This document shows, piece by piece, positions 8,571-17,417 of a stretch of 64,000 bases of DNA. Below the pieces are notes generated by a model, which was not told the DNA's origin, did no database searches, and was given only the letters and a program-made list of their open reading frames with translations. The translations under genes and the position numbers were made by a program. The stretch covers positions 54,148-118,147 of the forward strand of contig NZ_JAFFSU010000027.1 in NCBI RefSeq assembly GCF_017948455.1. The letters run 5' to 3'. Source of the stretch: Streptomyces sp. GESEQ-4 (GTDB lineage Bacteria > Actinomycetota > Actinomycetes > Streptomycetales > Streptomycetaceae). Every line of letters starts with the position of its first letter. Positions within the stretch are counted from its first letter, which is position 1.

Positions 8571-10097
8571 CTACTGGGCGTCTCCGGGCTTCGGCGGCTT
8601 CACCACGTCGCTGACCTTCGTCTCCGCGTGCCGTCCGAGACGGCTGTGGGAGCGGCCGTAGACGAAGTACACGACGAAGCCGGCGGCCATCCAGACGGCG
8701 AAGCGGACCCAGGTCTCGGCGGGCAGGTTGAGCATCAGCCACAGCGAGGCGCACACCGACAGGATCGGGATGAACGGCACCCACGGGGTGCGGAAGGCCC
8801 GGTGCAGGTCGGGGCGGCTACGCCGCAGGATGATCACGCCGATCGCGACGACCACGAAGGCGAACAACGTGCCGATGTTCACCAGCTCCGCCAGCTCGCT
8901 GAGCGGGGTGAAGCCGGCGAGGATCGCGATGAGCACGCCGAGCAGGATGGTCGGCCGGTGCGGGGTCTTGAACCGCGGATGGACGTGGGAGAAGAAGCGC
9001 GGCAGCAGTCCGTCACGGCTCATCGCGAAGAAGACCCGGGTCTGGCCGAGCAGCAGGATCATGCAGACCGTCGTCAGGCCGACCGCGGCGCCGAAGCTGA
9101 TGAAGCCCGCGAACCAGGGATGCCCGGTGGCCTTGAAGGCGTCCGCGAGCGGGGCGGTGATGGACAGATCGGTGTAGTGCTGCATGCCGGTCACGACGAT
9201 CGACACGGCGACATACAGGGCCGTGCAGATGACGAGCGAGCCGAGGATGCCGCGGGGCATGTCGCGCTGTGGGTTCTTGGTCTCCTCGGCGGCCGTGGCG
9301 ACGACGTCGAAGCCGATGAAGGCGAAGAAGACGACGGAGGCGGCGGTGAAGATGCCCATCACGCCGAAGTTGGAGGGCGCCCAGCCGAACATCAACTGGA
9401 TGAGCGGGGATTGCAGGCTCTCCCCCGCATCCACGGCCTGCGCCTTCGGGATGAACGGGTCGTAGTTGTCGCCGTCGATGAAGAAGGCGCCCGCGATGAT
9501 CACGGTCAGCACCACCGTCACCTTGATGGCGACGACGAGCGAGGTGACCCGCGCGGAGAGCTTGGTGCCGACCACGAGGATGGCGGTGAGCAGCAGGACG
9601 AGCGCGGCGGCGAGGATGTCGAAGCCGAAGCCGTCGGCGCCGTCTCTGGTGCCGAGCGCCTCGGGCAGCTCCCAGCCCGCGTTGTCCATCAGCGAGGCGA
9701 TGTAGCCGGACCAGCCGACGGCCACCACCGCCGTGCCGAGCGCGAACTCCAGGACCAGGTCCCAGCCGATGGTCCAGGCCGGCAGTTCGCCGAGAGAGGC
9801 GTACGAGAACGTGTACGCGGAGCCCGCCACCGGGACCGTGGAGGCGAACTCGGCGTAGCAGAGCGCGGCGAGCGCGCAGACGACGCCGGCCGCGACGAAG
9901 GCCAGCGCGACGGAGGGACCGGCGTTGTTCTTGGCGACCGTGCCGGTGAGGACGAAGATGCCGGTGCCGATGATGACGCCGACGCCGAACACCGTCAGAT
10001 CGAGCGCGGACAAGGATTTCTTGAGCGCGTGCTCGGGTTCCTCGGTATCGAGGATGGACTGCTCGACCTTCTTCGTCCTGAAGAGGGTGCTGCTCAC
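8571..10097 (-). CDS. Amino-acid permease, APC superfamily (cationic amino acid transporter-like)
   Basis: The 508-residue membrane protein starts at GTG 10097 after a GGGAGGTA ribosome site; the frame is open upstream to 10178. About 12-14 transmembrane helices are visible. The first has the APC signature ALDLTVFGVGVIIGTGIFVL, and helix 6 contains FFAFIGFDVVATAAEETKNP, the substrate-site motif of CAT-type transporters. Internal GQTRVFFAMSRDGLLP is also characteristic of the family. It should import amino acids by proton or cation coupling; the substrate is not readable. The gene stands alone between an unknown gene and dxs. Confidence 0.87.
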   Translation of the reverse strand: MSSTLFRTKKVEQSILDTEEPEHALKKSLSALDLTVFGVGVIIGTGIFVLTGTVAKNNAGPSVALAFVAAGVVCALAALCYAEFASTVPVAGSAYTFSYASLGELPAWTIGWDLVLEFALGTAVVAVGWSGYIASLMDNAGWELPEALGTRDGADGFGFDILAAALVLLLTAILVVGTKLSARVTSLVVAIKVTVVLTVIIAGAFFIDGDNYDPFIPKAQAVDAGESLQSPLIQLMFGWAPSNFGVMGIFTAASVVFFAFIGFDVVATAAEETKNPQRDMPRGILGSLVICTALYVAVSIVVTGMQHYTDLSITAPLADAFKATGHPWFAGFISFGAAVGLTTVCMILLLGQTRVFFAMSRDGLLPRFFSHVHPRFKTPHRPTILLGVLIAILAGFTPLSELAELVNIGTLFAFVVVAIGVIILRRSRPDLHRAFRTPWVPFIPILSVCASLWLMLNLPAETWVRFAVWMAAGFVVYFVYGRSHSRLGRHAETKVSDVVKPPKPGDAQ

Positions 10098-10179
10098 GGG
10101 CGTACCTCCCACGCTGTGTCGTCCTCGACATGATCGAGAGGGGGCGTGGTGCGTATGCCCCGGCGCGGTTCGTTTCACA

Positions 10180-10229
10180 CGGATGGGCCGGTTTCACCAC
10201 CCTTCGCGGTGGTGGAACCGGCCCATCCG
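10180..10229. terminator. Long hairpin after dxs
   Basis: Inverted repeat CGGATGGGCCGGTTTCACCA at 10180-10199 pairs with 10210-10229 with one mismatch and a short TTCG-containing loop. It lies 16 bases past the dxs stop, on the minus strand, and is the likely dxs terminator. Confidence 0.7.
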
Positions 10230-10245
10230 GACGCGGGGTGAGGTG

Positions 10246-12165
10246 CTAGTCGCGCGCGGGCTCCACGGTGGCCTCCGGACGGTCGAAACGGCCGTCCAGC
10301 TTGGAGACCAGTCCGGTGACCTGGCGGGCGATGTCGGGGGCGGTCAGCCCGATCTCGGCCATGACCTCCTTGCGGGAGGCGTGGTCGAGGAAGCGCGGCG
10401 GGATGCCGAAGTCACGCAGCGGGACGTCGACGCCGGCGTCGCGCAGGGCCTGGGCGATCGTCGAACCGACACCGCCGACGCGGGAGTTGTCCTCGACGGT
10501 GACGACCACGCGGTGCCGCTCGGCGAGGGGCGCCATGGCCTCGTCGACGGGCTTGACCCAGCGCGGGTCGACGACGGTCGTGGAGATGCCCTGCTTGTCG
10601 AGCAGGGAGGCGATCTCCAGGCACATCGGCGCCAGGGCGCCCACCGAGACCAGGAGCACGTCCGGCGTCTCCGTCCCCGGCTCGCGCAGTACGTCCATGC
10701 CGCCGACGCGGCCCACGGCGGGTACGGCGGGGCCGACGGCGCCCTTCGAGAAGCGGACCACGGTCGGCGCGTCGGTCACGTCGACGGCCTCGCGCAGCTG
10801 GGCACGGACCTGGTCGGCGTCGCGCGGGGCGGCCAGCCGCAGCCCGGGGACGACCTGGAGGATCGACATGTCCCACATGCCGTTGTGGGAGGCGCCGTCG
10901 GTGCCGGTGACGCCGGCCCGGTCCAGTACGAACGTCACACCACACTTGTGGAGGGCGACATCCATCAGGACCTGGTCGAAGGCACGGTTGAGGAATGTGG
11001 CGTACACCGCGAACACCGGATGCAGACCGCCCGTGGCCAGGCCCGCCGCGGAGACGGCGCCGTGCTGCTCGGCGATCCCGACGTCGTAGACCCGCTCCGG
11101 GAAGGCCTTGGCGAACTTCTCGAGGCCGACCGGCTGGAGCATGGCCGCGGTGATGGCGACGATGTCCTCGCGCTCCTTGCCGAGCTTGACCATCTCCTCG
11201 CCGAAGACGGAGGTCCAGTCGGCGCCGGAGGAGGCGATCGGCAGGCCCGTGTCGGGGTGGATCTTGCCGACGGCGTGGAAGCGGTCGGCCTCGTCCTGGA
11301 GGGCGGGCTGGTAGCCGCGGCCCTTCTCGGTGAGGCAGTGCACGATGACGGGCCCGCCGAAGCGCTTCGCCCGCGCCAGCGCGGACTCCAGGGCCTCGAT
11401 GTCATGGCCGTCGATCGGGCCGACGTACTTCAGGCCGAGGTCCTCGAACATGCCCTGGGGTGCGATGAAGTCCTTCAGGCCCTTCTTGGCGCCGTGGAGG
11501 GTCTCGTAGAGCGGCCTGCCGACGACCGGCGTGCGGTCGAGGATCTCCTTCGTCCGGGTGAGGAAGCGCTCGTACCCGTCGGTCGTCCGCAGCGTGGCCA
11601 GGTGGTTGGCGAGACCGCCGATGGTGGGCGCATACGACCGCTCGTTGTCGTTGACGACGATGACCAGCGGGCGGTCCTTGGCCTCGGCGATGTTGTTGAG
11701 GGCTTCCCAGGCCATGCCGCCGGTCAGGGCGCCGTCACCGATCACGGCGACCACGTGGTCGTCGCGTTTACGGATCTCGTTCGCTTTCGCGAGGCCGTCG
11801 GCCCAGCCGAGGACCGTGGAGGCGTGCGAGTTCTCGATGACGTCGTGCTCGGACTCGGCCTGCGAGGGGTAGCCGGACAGACCGCCCTTCATCTTCAGCC
11901 TGCTGAAGTCCTGGCGGCCGGTGAGCAGCTTGTGCACATAGGACTGGTGGCCGGTGTCCCAGAGCACCTTGTCCTTGGGTGACTCGAAGACCCGGTGCAG
12001 CGCGATGGTGAGCTCGACCACGCCGAGGTTCGGGCCGAGGTGGCCGCCGGTCTTGGAGACGGCTTCGACCAGGAAGCTCCGGATCTCCTCCGCCAGCAGG
12101 GCCAGCTCCTCCAGGCTGAGCCGGTCAAGATCACGCGGTCCCCTGATGCGGGTCAGCAGCGGCAC
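10246..12165 (-). CDS. dxs: 1-deoxy-D-xylulose-5-phosphate synthase
   Basis: Thiamine-diphosphate enzyme condensing pyruvate with glyceraldehyde-3-phosphate to DXP, the entry step of the MEP isoprenoid pathway, also feeding thiamine and pyridoxal synthesis. The 639-residue protein has the ThDP-binding segment GDGALTGGMAWEALNN, the N-terminal DxS signature GHLGPNLGVVELTIALH and, in the second domain, DVGIAEQHGAVSAAGLA and DRAGVTGTDGASHNGMWD. Length and motif order are normal. The gene is single, 250 bases downstream of xylH on the same strand but separated by a terminator. It is a plausible source of prenyl diphosphate for the distant prenyltransferase at 49.7 kb, though it is a housekeeping gene. 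Confidence 0.95.
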   Translation of the reverse strand: MPLLTRIRGPRDLDRLSLEELALLAEEIRSFLVEAVSKTGGHLGPNLGVVELTIALHRVFESPKDKVLWDTGHQSYVHKLLTGRQDFSRLKMKGGLSGYPSQAESEHDVIENSHASTVLGWADGLAKANEIRKRDDHVVAVIGDGALTGGMAWEALNNIAEAKDRPLVIVVNDNERSYAPTIGGLANHLATLRTTDGYERFLTRTKEILDRTPVVGRPLYETLHGAKKGLKDFIAPQGMFEDLGLKYVGPIDGHDIEALESALARAKRFGGPVIVHCLTEKGRGYQPALQDEADRFHAVGKIHPDTGLPIASSGADWTSVFGEEMVKLGKEREDIVAITAAMLQPVGLEKFAKAFPERVYDVGIAEQHGAVSAAGLATGGLHPVFAVYATFLNRAFDQVLMDVALHKCGVTFVLDRAGVTGTDGASHNGMWDMSILQVVPGLRLAAPRDADQVRAQLREAVDVTDAPTVVRFSKGAVGPAVPAVGRVGGMDVLREPGTETPDVLLVSVGALAPMCLEIASLLDKQGISTTVVDPRWVKPVDEAMAPLAERHRVVVTVEDNSRVGGVGSTIAQALRDAGVDVPLRDFGIPPRFLDHASRKEVMAEIGLTAPDIARQVTGLVSKLDGRFDRPEATVEPARD

Positions 12166-12310
12166 CCGTGCCTCCTTGCAGTAGAGCTGATCGAGCTGTT
12201 GCCGGGCCTGTCGAGTCTAATGTTCCGCCTGAGCGGGCGATGCCCGGGCGGTGCGTCATAGGTCACGCGATCGGCTGTACCCAAGTTGTGGCATTCCTAC
12301 GACATGCCTG

Positions 12311-12338
12311 TTGCCCGGCACCTGAAGATGCCGGGCAA
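12311..12338 (-). terminator. Terminator of the xylFGH operon
   Basis: Perfect 10-bp stem TTGCCCGGCA (12311-12320) / TGCCGGGCAA (12329-12338) with an 8-base loop, 75 bases past the xylH stop and before dxs. Confidence 0.6.
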
Positions 12339-12343
12339 CAGTC

Positions 12344-12410
12344 GCGCCCCGTCAGGGGCGCGGGGAACTGCGCGACCAGCCACAACCGGCCGGCAGCCCG
12401 CGAACGACCT
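12344..12410. repeat. Streptomyces interspersed hairpin element
   Basis: A GCGCCCC-GTCA-GGGGCGC hairpin (12344-12361) is followed by GGGGAACTGCGCGACCAGCC and an ACAACCGGCCGGCAGCCCGC tail. I recognise this composite from many Streptomyces intergenic regions, usually just after stop codons. It may act as a second terminator for xylH. Confidence 0.55.
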
Positions 12411-12412
12411 GT

Positions 12413-13708
12413 CTAGGCACGACCTGCCGTCTTCTGCGTCTTACGGGTGATCGAGTCAATGACCACCGTCGTCAGCAGAACACCCGCAGTGATCATGTAC
12501 TTCACCGGCTCCGCGATGGACTCCAACTGAAGCCCGTACTGGATCGACACGATCACCAGCACACCCAGCAGCGCGTTCCACGTACGCCCACGCCCACCGA
12601 ACAGCGACGTACCACCGATGACCGCCGCGGCGATCGCGTTCATCAGCAGGTCACCCGTACCGGCGCTCTGGTTGGCGGACGCGATCTTCGAGGCCAGGAA
12701 CAGACCGCCGATCGCCGCGAAACCACCCGAGATCGCGAACACCGAGATCCGGATCGCGGTGACGTTGATACCCGCACGGCGGGACGCCTCCACGCTGCCG
12801 CCGAGGGCGAAGATCTTGCGGCCGTACGAGGTACGCCGCAGCACGAAGTCGGTCAGGAACAGGAAGCCCAGGAAGATCACCGTGGCCAGCGGCAGGCCCT
12901 TGTACTGGTTGTACATGGCCGCCGCGGCGAAGGAGACGATGGCCAGCAGCACCGTGCGCATGAGCGTGTCGCTGAGCGGCCGGGACGGAACGCCCGCCGC
13001 CTCGCGGCGCCGGTTGCCCAGGAACGACGTGATGAAGAAGACGGCGACCATCACGATCGCGAGACCGTACGCGGCGGCCACGTCGCTGAAGAAGTACGTG
13101 GTCAGATTGCCGATGAAGCCGTCGCTGTCGAGGTTGATCGTGCCGTTCTCGCCGAGCGTCTGGAGCATGAAGCCCAGCCAGAACAGCAGACCCGCCAGGG
13201 TCACGGCGAAGGCGGGAGCGCCGAGCACCGCGAAGAAGAAGCCGTGTGCCGCGCCGATGGCCGCACCCGCGGCGACGGCGAAGAGCACCGCCATCCACTC
13301 GGGCCAGCCCTGGTTGACGGCGAGGACGGCCGCGATGGCGCTGGCCGCGCCGCTGACCGAGCCGACCGACAGGTCGATCTCGCCGAGCAGCAGCACGAAG
13401 ACGATGCCGACGGAGATCATGCCCGTACCGACCATCGTGACGGTGATGTCACTGATGTTCTGCGCGGACAGGAACTGCGAGTTGAGGGACTGGAAGACGA
13501 CGCAGATGACGACCAGGCCGACGATCACCGGCAGGGAGCCCAGCTCGCCCGCCTTGATCTTCCGCTTGAACTCGCCGAGGTAGCCGGCCAGGCCCCGCTC
13601 GCGCACCAGGAGCCGTGGGTCGACCGCGGTCACCGCGGCCGCGGCGGCCTCGGGGTTCTCGACGGCGTGCGCGTCCTGCGGGGACGCGGAGGTCTTGTCG
13701 ATGCTCAC
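12413..13708 (-). CDS. xylH: Xylose-type ABC transporter permease
   Basis: A 431-residue inner-membrane permease of the ribose/xylose (BPD_transp_2) family. About 45 cytosolic N-terminal residues are followed by some ten membrane spans. Typical segments are VLLLGEIDLSVGSVSGAASA and the cytoplasmic EASRRAGINVTAIRISVFA, the coupling-helix region contacting the ATPase. It forms the channel for a pentose, with XylG supplying ATP and XylF delivering ligand. It overlaps xylG by four bases (ATGA at 13705-13708). Xylose is inferred from gene order (xylFGH next to a ROK regulator); related sugars remain possible. Confidence 0.87.
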   Translation of the reverse strand: MSIDKTSASPQDAHAVENPEAAAAAVTAVDPRLLVRERGLAGYLGEFKRKIKAGELGSLPVIVGLVVICVVFQSLNSQFLSAQNISDITVTMVGTGMISVGIVFVLLLGEIDLSVGSVSGAASAIAAVLAVNQGWPEWMAVLFAVAAGAAIGAAHGFFFAVLGAPAFAVTLAGLLFWLGFMLQTLGENGTINLDSDGFIGNLTTYFFSDVAAAYGLAIVMVAVFFITSFLGNRRREAAGVPSRPLSDTLMRTVLLAIVSFAAAAMYNQYKGLPLATVIFLGFLFLTDFVLRRTSYGRKIFALGGSVEASRRAGINVTAIRISVFAISGGFAAIGGLFLASKIASANQSAGTGDLLMNAIAAAVIGGTSLFGGRGRTWNALLGVLVIVSIQYGLQLESIAEPVKYMITAGVLLTTVVIDSITRKTQKTAGRA

Positions 13709-14487
13709 TGCTGAACCTCCCCGGTCGTGCGCGCCGCACGGCGGGTCACGGCATTGTCGGTGGCGCCGGTGATGGCGGAGATGATCTCCTCCTGCGAGGT
13801 CGTCTTGACCTCGAAGACGCCGTTGTTCTGGCCCAGTCGCAACACGGCGACCTTGTCGGCCACGGCCTTCACATCGGCCATGTTGTGGCTGATGAGGATG
13901 ACCGCGTGGCCGCGCTCACGCAGCCGCTCCACCAGGTCGAGGACCTGGGCGGTCTGCTCGACACCGAGGGCCGCGGTGGGCTCGTCGAGAATGACCAGCT
14001 TGGGCTCTCCGAGCATCGACCGGGCGATGGCCACGGTCTGGCGCTGACCGCCGGAGAGCGAGGCGATCGGGATACGGACGCTGGGGATGCGGATGGAAAG
14101 CGTCTTCAGCAACTCCTGAGAGCGGCGCTCCATCTCCACCTCGTTGAGGACGCCCCACTTCTTCAGCTCACGGCCGAGGAAGAGGTTGCCGACGACATCG
14201 ATGTTGTCGCACAGCGCGAGGTCCTGGTAGACCGTCGCGATGCCCAGGGCCTGGGCGTCGTGCGGCCGGTTGATCGAAACGGCCTTGCCGTCCCATTCGA
14301 TGACGCCCTCATCGATGGGATGTACGCCGGCGATCGTCTTCACCAGCGTGGACTTTCCGGCGCCGTTGTCGCCGACGAGGGCGATCACCTCGCCGGCGTG
14401 GACCTCAAGCTCTACGTCGGTGAGCGCCTGAACGGCACCGAACCGCTTGGAGACCCCGCGCAACGCCAGCACGGGCGTAGCGGACAC
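13705..14487 (-). CDS. xylG: Xylose-type ABC transporter ATP-binding protein
   Basis: A single-domain ATPase of about 260 residues. The Walker A motif is GDNGAGKST, the signature LSGGQRQ and Walker B LVILDEPTA, followed by the switch His in ILISHNM. Monosaccharide ATPases of this importer class are often tandem double domains of about 500 residues; the half-size form here works as a homodimer. I prefer the GTG at 14487 because AAGGAG precedes it by nine bases. An ATG nine bases earlier (14496) has the ribosome site abutting it. Two intercistronic hairpins separate it from xylF. Confidence 0.86.
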   Translation of the reverse strand: MSATPVLALRGVSKRFGAVQALTDVELEVHAGEVIALVGDNGAGKSTLVKTIAGVHPIDEGVIEWDGKAVSINRPHDAQALGIATVYQDLALCDNIDVVGNLFLGRELKKWGVLNEVEMERRSQELLKTLSIRIPSVRIPIASLSGGQRQTVAIARSMLGEPKLVILDEPTAALGVEQTAQVLDLVERLRERGHAVILISHNMADVKAVADKVAVLRLGQNNGVFEVKTTSQEEIISAITGATDNAVTRRAARTTGEVQQ

Positions 14488-14555
14488 GTGAACCATCTCC
14501 TTCGCCGCCTGACCCGGCGGGAGGTTGTGCAGAAAGATTGGGGGATGTTCCGTCC

Positions 14556-14665
14556 GGCGCCCCGCAACGAGCTTGCGGGGCTGTGTGTATGCGGGGCGCC
14601 GGAGGAGCCTGGAGAGCTGCGGTCCCGGTACGGGAGTTCGGACAATGCTTCCCGAATTCCCGTAC
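14556..14665 (-). promoter_or_regulatory. Two intercistronic hairpins between xylF and xylG
   Basis: Hairpin one: GTACGGGAGTTCGG at 14628-14641 pairs with 14652-14665 (one mismatch). Hairpin two: an exact 11-bp stem GGCGCCCCGCA at 14556-14566 pairs with 14590-14600, with a second possible GCGGGG pairing inside. Both follow the xylF stop in the minus direction. Such structures protect or terminate the binding-protein message and lower ATPase/permease output. Confidence 0.55.
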
Positions 14666-14687
14666 GTTCACAGGGACTTGCGGCTGT

Positions 14688-15797
14688 TTACTTCAGACCG
14701 ATCTTGTCGCAGGCCGACTTGTACTTGGCCGTGCAGATCTCGTCGATCGTGTAGACGCCGTCCTTGATGACGGTGTCGTTGATGTTGTCCTGGGTCATCG
14801 AGGTGACCGGGACCAGGACCGACGGAACGCCCTTGGCGCTGCCGCTGTCGACCTTGTCCTTGGCGATGGAGTCCAGGGACTCACCCTTGGCGAGCGCGAC
14901 GGCCATCTCGGCGGCGGCGTTGGCCTCGGGGGCGTACGGCTTGTAGACGCTCATGAACTGGTCGCCGGTGACGATGCGCTGCACGGCGGCGAGTTCGGCG
15001 TCCTGGCCGGTGACCGGCGCGTCGATGCCGGCCGACTTCAGGGCCGTGATGATGCCGCCCGCCATGCCGTCGTTGGCGGAGTAGACACCGATGATCTTGT
15101 CCTTGCCGAGCGCCGAGATCGCCGACTCCATGTTGGCGTTGGCGGCCTCCGGCGCCCACTCCTTGGTGTCGTACTCCTTGCCGACGTTCACCTTGCCGTC
15201 GAGGACGGAGTGCGCGCCCTCCTTGAACTGGGCGGCGTTCGGGTCGGTGACGGAGCCGTTCATCATGACGATCTGGCCGTCCTTGGCCTTGGCGCCCAGC
15301 GCCTTGAGCAGGGCCTCGCCCTGGGTCTTGCCGACCTGCACGTTGTCGAACGAGGTGTAGGCGCTGATCGGGCCCTCGGCGAGGCGGTCGTAGGCGACGA
15401 CCTTGATGCCGGCGTCCACGGCCTTCTGCACGGAGTTCTGGATGGCCTTGGCGTCCACGGCGTCCAGGATCAGCACGTCCACCTTGTTGGTGATCATCGT
15501 GTCGACCTGCTGGGCCTGGAGGTTGGCGTCCTGGCGGGCGTTGTTGTACTGGATCTCCGCCTTGTTGTTCGTCAGCTCCCCGATCTTCTTCTCGATCAAG
15601 GGGCGGTCGAACTTCTCGTACCGCGCGGTCTTGTTCTCCGGGAGCAGGAGTCCGACCTTGATGTTGTCACCCTTGGCGGCGGTACCAGCGGTCTCGCTGC
15701 CGCCGTCGGCTTCCTCAGCGCTGCCACAGGCGGCGAGGGAAACGGCCATCGCACCTGCGGCAATGGCAACGGCGGCACGACGCATACGCGTGTTCAC
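14688..15797 (-). CDS. xylF: Xylose-type ABC transporter substrate-binding lipoprotein
   Basis: A 369-residue periplasmic-binding-protein-like lipoprotein starting at GTG 15797. The signal peptide ends in the lipobox SLAACGS, with Cys24 as the lipidation site. The mature protein has the two-lobe fold of the ribose/xylose-binding family: KVGLLLPENKTARYEKFDRP at the start, then AYDRLAEGP and SANDGMAGGIITALKSAG, which line the sugar site in XylF-like proteins. It would capture xylose outside the membrane. The gene lies 121 bases downstream of the ROK regulator in the same direction and heads the xylFGH operon. Confidence 0.9.
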   Translation of the reverse strand: MNTRMRRAAVAIAAGAMAVSLAACGSAEEADGGSETAGTAAKGDNIKVGLLLPENKTARYEKFDRPLIEKKIGELTNNKAEIQYNNARQDANLQAQQVDTMITNKVDVLILDAVDAKAIQNSVQKAVDAGIKVVAYDRLAEGPISAYTSFDNVQVGKTQGEALLKALGAKAKDGQIVMMNGSVTDPNAAQFKEGAHSVLDGKVNVGKEYDTKEWAPEAANANMESAISALGKDKIIGVYSANDGMAGGIITALKSAGIDAPVTGQDAELAAVQRIVTGDQFMSVYKPYAPEANAAAEMAVALAKGESLDSIAKDKVDSGSAKGVPSVLVPVTSMTQDNINDTVIKDGVYTIDEICTAKYKSACDKIGLK

Positions 15798-15918
15798 TTC
15801 AGAAACCTCCCTGACGAGGCCGCGTCGTTGCGGCCGAGGTGGCTGGAAGTCAACTCGGCCACACGTGCGACGTCAAGAAGTAAATCCTTAACGGGTTGGC
15901 AACGGTGCCATCCGTTCT

Positions 15919-17118
15919 CTAAGTGAAGACAGGGGCAGCGGCCGTCAACGACCCGTCCAAAAGGGTCGAATCACCCATCTCACTGAGCGCCAGCGCGAGG
16001 GCCCCGAGGACCTCCGCGCGGCCGCCAAGTGCCCCTGGCAACACCGAGAGCTGACGTGCGGCACTGGGGATCGCGTACCGGCCGACCGACTCCCTGATGG
16101 GCCCGAGCACCAGCTCACCGGCCTCGGCGAGATCACCGCCGAGGACCACTCGGCTCGGGTTGAGCAAATTGCAGAGATTGGCGACTCCACTGCCGATGTG
16201 ACGGCCGACGTCGGCGATCACCCGACGGCAGCCCGGGTCTCCGTCCCGTGCCAGCCGCACGACGCCTTCCATGGTCAGATCGGTGCCGTGGCTGGACTGG
16301 AGGAGCGGGAGCACATAGCGCGCGGCCGTGAAGGTCTCCAGGCAGCCCCGGTTGCCGCAGCGGCAGACGGGACCGGACTCATCAAGAGTAATATGCCCGA
16401 TTTCTCCCGCTGTGCCACCCGGGCCGCGGTAGATCTTGCCGTTGATGACCAGGCCGGCCCCGACACCACTGGCGACCTTGATGTACGCCAGGTCCCTCGC
16501 ACCCCGGCCGCTGCCCCAGACCATCTCGCCGAGCGCGGCCAGGTTGGCGTCGTTGTCGACATGGACGGGCACGCCGAGCCGCCCCCGCAGCTCCTCGGCG
16601 GGCTTGGTGCCGGTCCAGCCCGGCAGGATCGCGGTGGAGCCCAGGGTGCCCGACTCGACGTCGATCGGTCCCGGCACGCCCAGGCCCACGCCCGCGACCT
16701 TGGAACGGTCCACTCCGGTCGCCGCGATCAGCCGGTTGACCAGCTCTTCCGCCCGATCGAAGCTCTGCGTGGCGGAGGCGTCCACATCGAGCGGCTCGGC
16801 CTCCTCGGCCAGCACCTGATGGGCGAGATTCCCGACCGCGACGCGCAAATGCGTATGCCCGAAGTCCACACCGATCACGATCCCGGCGTCCCCGCTCAGC
16901 GAGACGCTCCGGGCCCTGCGGCCGCCCGCCGACGTGGGCGTGACCTCGACCGTTCCGCCGTCCTTGAGCTCCCGGACGATGTTGGAGACCGTCGCCGCGG
17001 ACAGTCCGGTCGTCCTCGCGATCTCCGCCTGCGTGAGCGAGCCCGCCAGCCGTACGGCCCGGACGACCCGCTCGAGGTTGGCTCGGTGCAGCGACGACTG
17101 CGACCCCGGAGTCTCCAT
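15919..17118 (-). CDS. ROK-family transcriptional regulator (Rok7B7/XylR type)
   Basis: A 399-residue regulator: an N-terminal winged helix-turn-helix (about residues 15-75, LTQAEIARTTGLSAATVSNI) fused to a ROK sugar-kinase-like domain. The ROK zinc signature is CRCGNRGCLE, with the upstream GEIGHITLD His. The phosphate-loop region is VIGVDFGHTHLRVAVGN and the second nucleotide segment GLGVPGPID. It probably senses a sugar or sugar phosphate and represses transport genes. Its position between xylFGH and an NgcEFG-like operon matches what I recall for S. coelicolor rok7B7, which influences xylose uptake, carbon catabolite control and antibiotic production. A 10-bp palindrome lies about 80 bases before the start. 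Confidence 0.88.
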   Translation of the reverse strand: METPGSQSSLHRANLERVVRAVRLAGSLTQAEIARTTGLSAATVSNIVRELKDGGTVEVTPTSAGGRRARSVSLSGDAGIVIGVDFGHTHLRVAVGNLAHQVLAEEAEPLDVDASATQSFDRAEELVNRLIAATGVDRSKVAGVGLGVPGPIDVESGTLGSTAILPGWTGTKPAEELRGRLGVPVHVDNDANLAALGEMVWGSGRGARDLAYIKVASGVGAGLVINGKIYRGPGGTAGEIGHITLDESGPVCRCGNRGCLETFTAARYVLPLLQSSHGTDLTMEGVVRLARDGDPGCRRVIADVGRHIGSGVANLCNLLNPSRVVLGGDLAEAGELVLGPIRESVGRYAIPSAARQLSVLPGALGGRAEVLGALALALSEMGDSTLLDGSLTAAAPVFT

Positions 17119-17198
17119 TGACCCACACCCTCGTCCCGTTGACTGGGGAGCCCCTTCGCCCCCCTGTGGTCCACGTCACACGCGGAGAGTGACCGGAC

Positions 17199-17208
17199 CT
17201 TGTACAAG
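17199..17208. promoter_or_regulatory. Palindrome upstream of the ROK gene
   Basis: CTTGTACAAG is a perfect 10-bp palindrome 80 bases before the ROK start codon, in an otherwise AT-richer promoter-like stretch (17190-17240). Autoregulation by the ROK protein is possible. Confidence 0.35.
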
Positions 17209-17281
17209 TTATGAACCCCAAACTCCGCTGAAGGCACCTATGCCGTCAACCCCTTGACAGAAATCGGTCCCTGCCGCCGTA

Positions 17282-17329
17282 CACAGGGGTCGGGCCCGGA
17301 GAGTTGTCTCTCCGGGCCCGACCCCTGTG
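17282..17329 (-). terminator. Strong terminator of the ngcEFG-like operon
   Basis: A perfect 22-bp stem (17282-17303 with 17308-17329, beginning CACAGGGGTCGGGCCCGG) closed by a TTGT loop. It lies about 90 bases past the ngcG stop and before the ROK gene on the same strand, isolating the two units. Confidence 0.8.
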
Positions 17330-17417
17330 CGCAACGGGTGAAGCAGCGGTTACGTGATGGCGCCGGCCGCCGGACCGGCGAAGCGACCCGGCCGGCCGTA
17401 CGGTGCGACGGTGAGCG

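Noticed and set aside
10246..12165. dxs as a dedicated precursor gene of the prenyltransferase cluster
   Set aside because: It is 37 kb away, lies in conserved synteny and is a housekeeping gene in Streptomyces.
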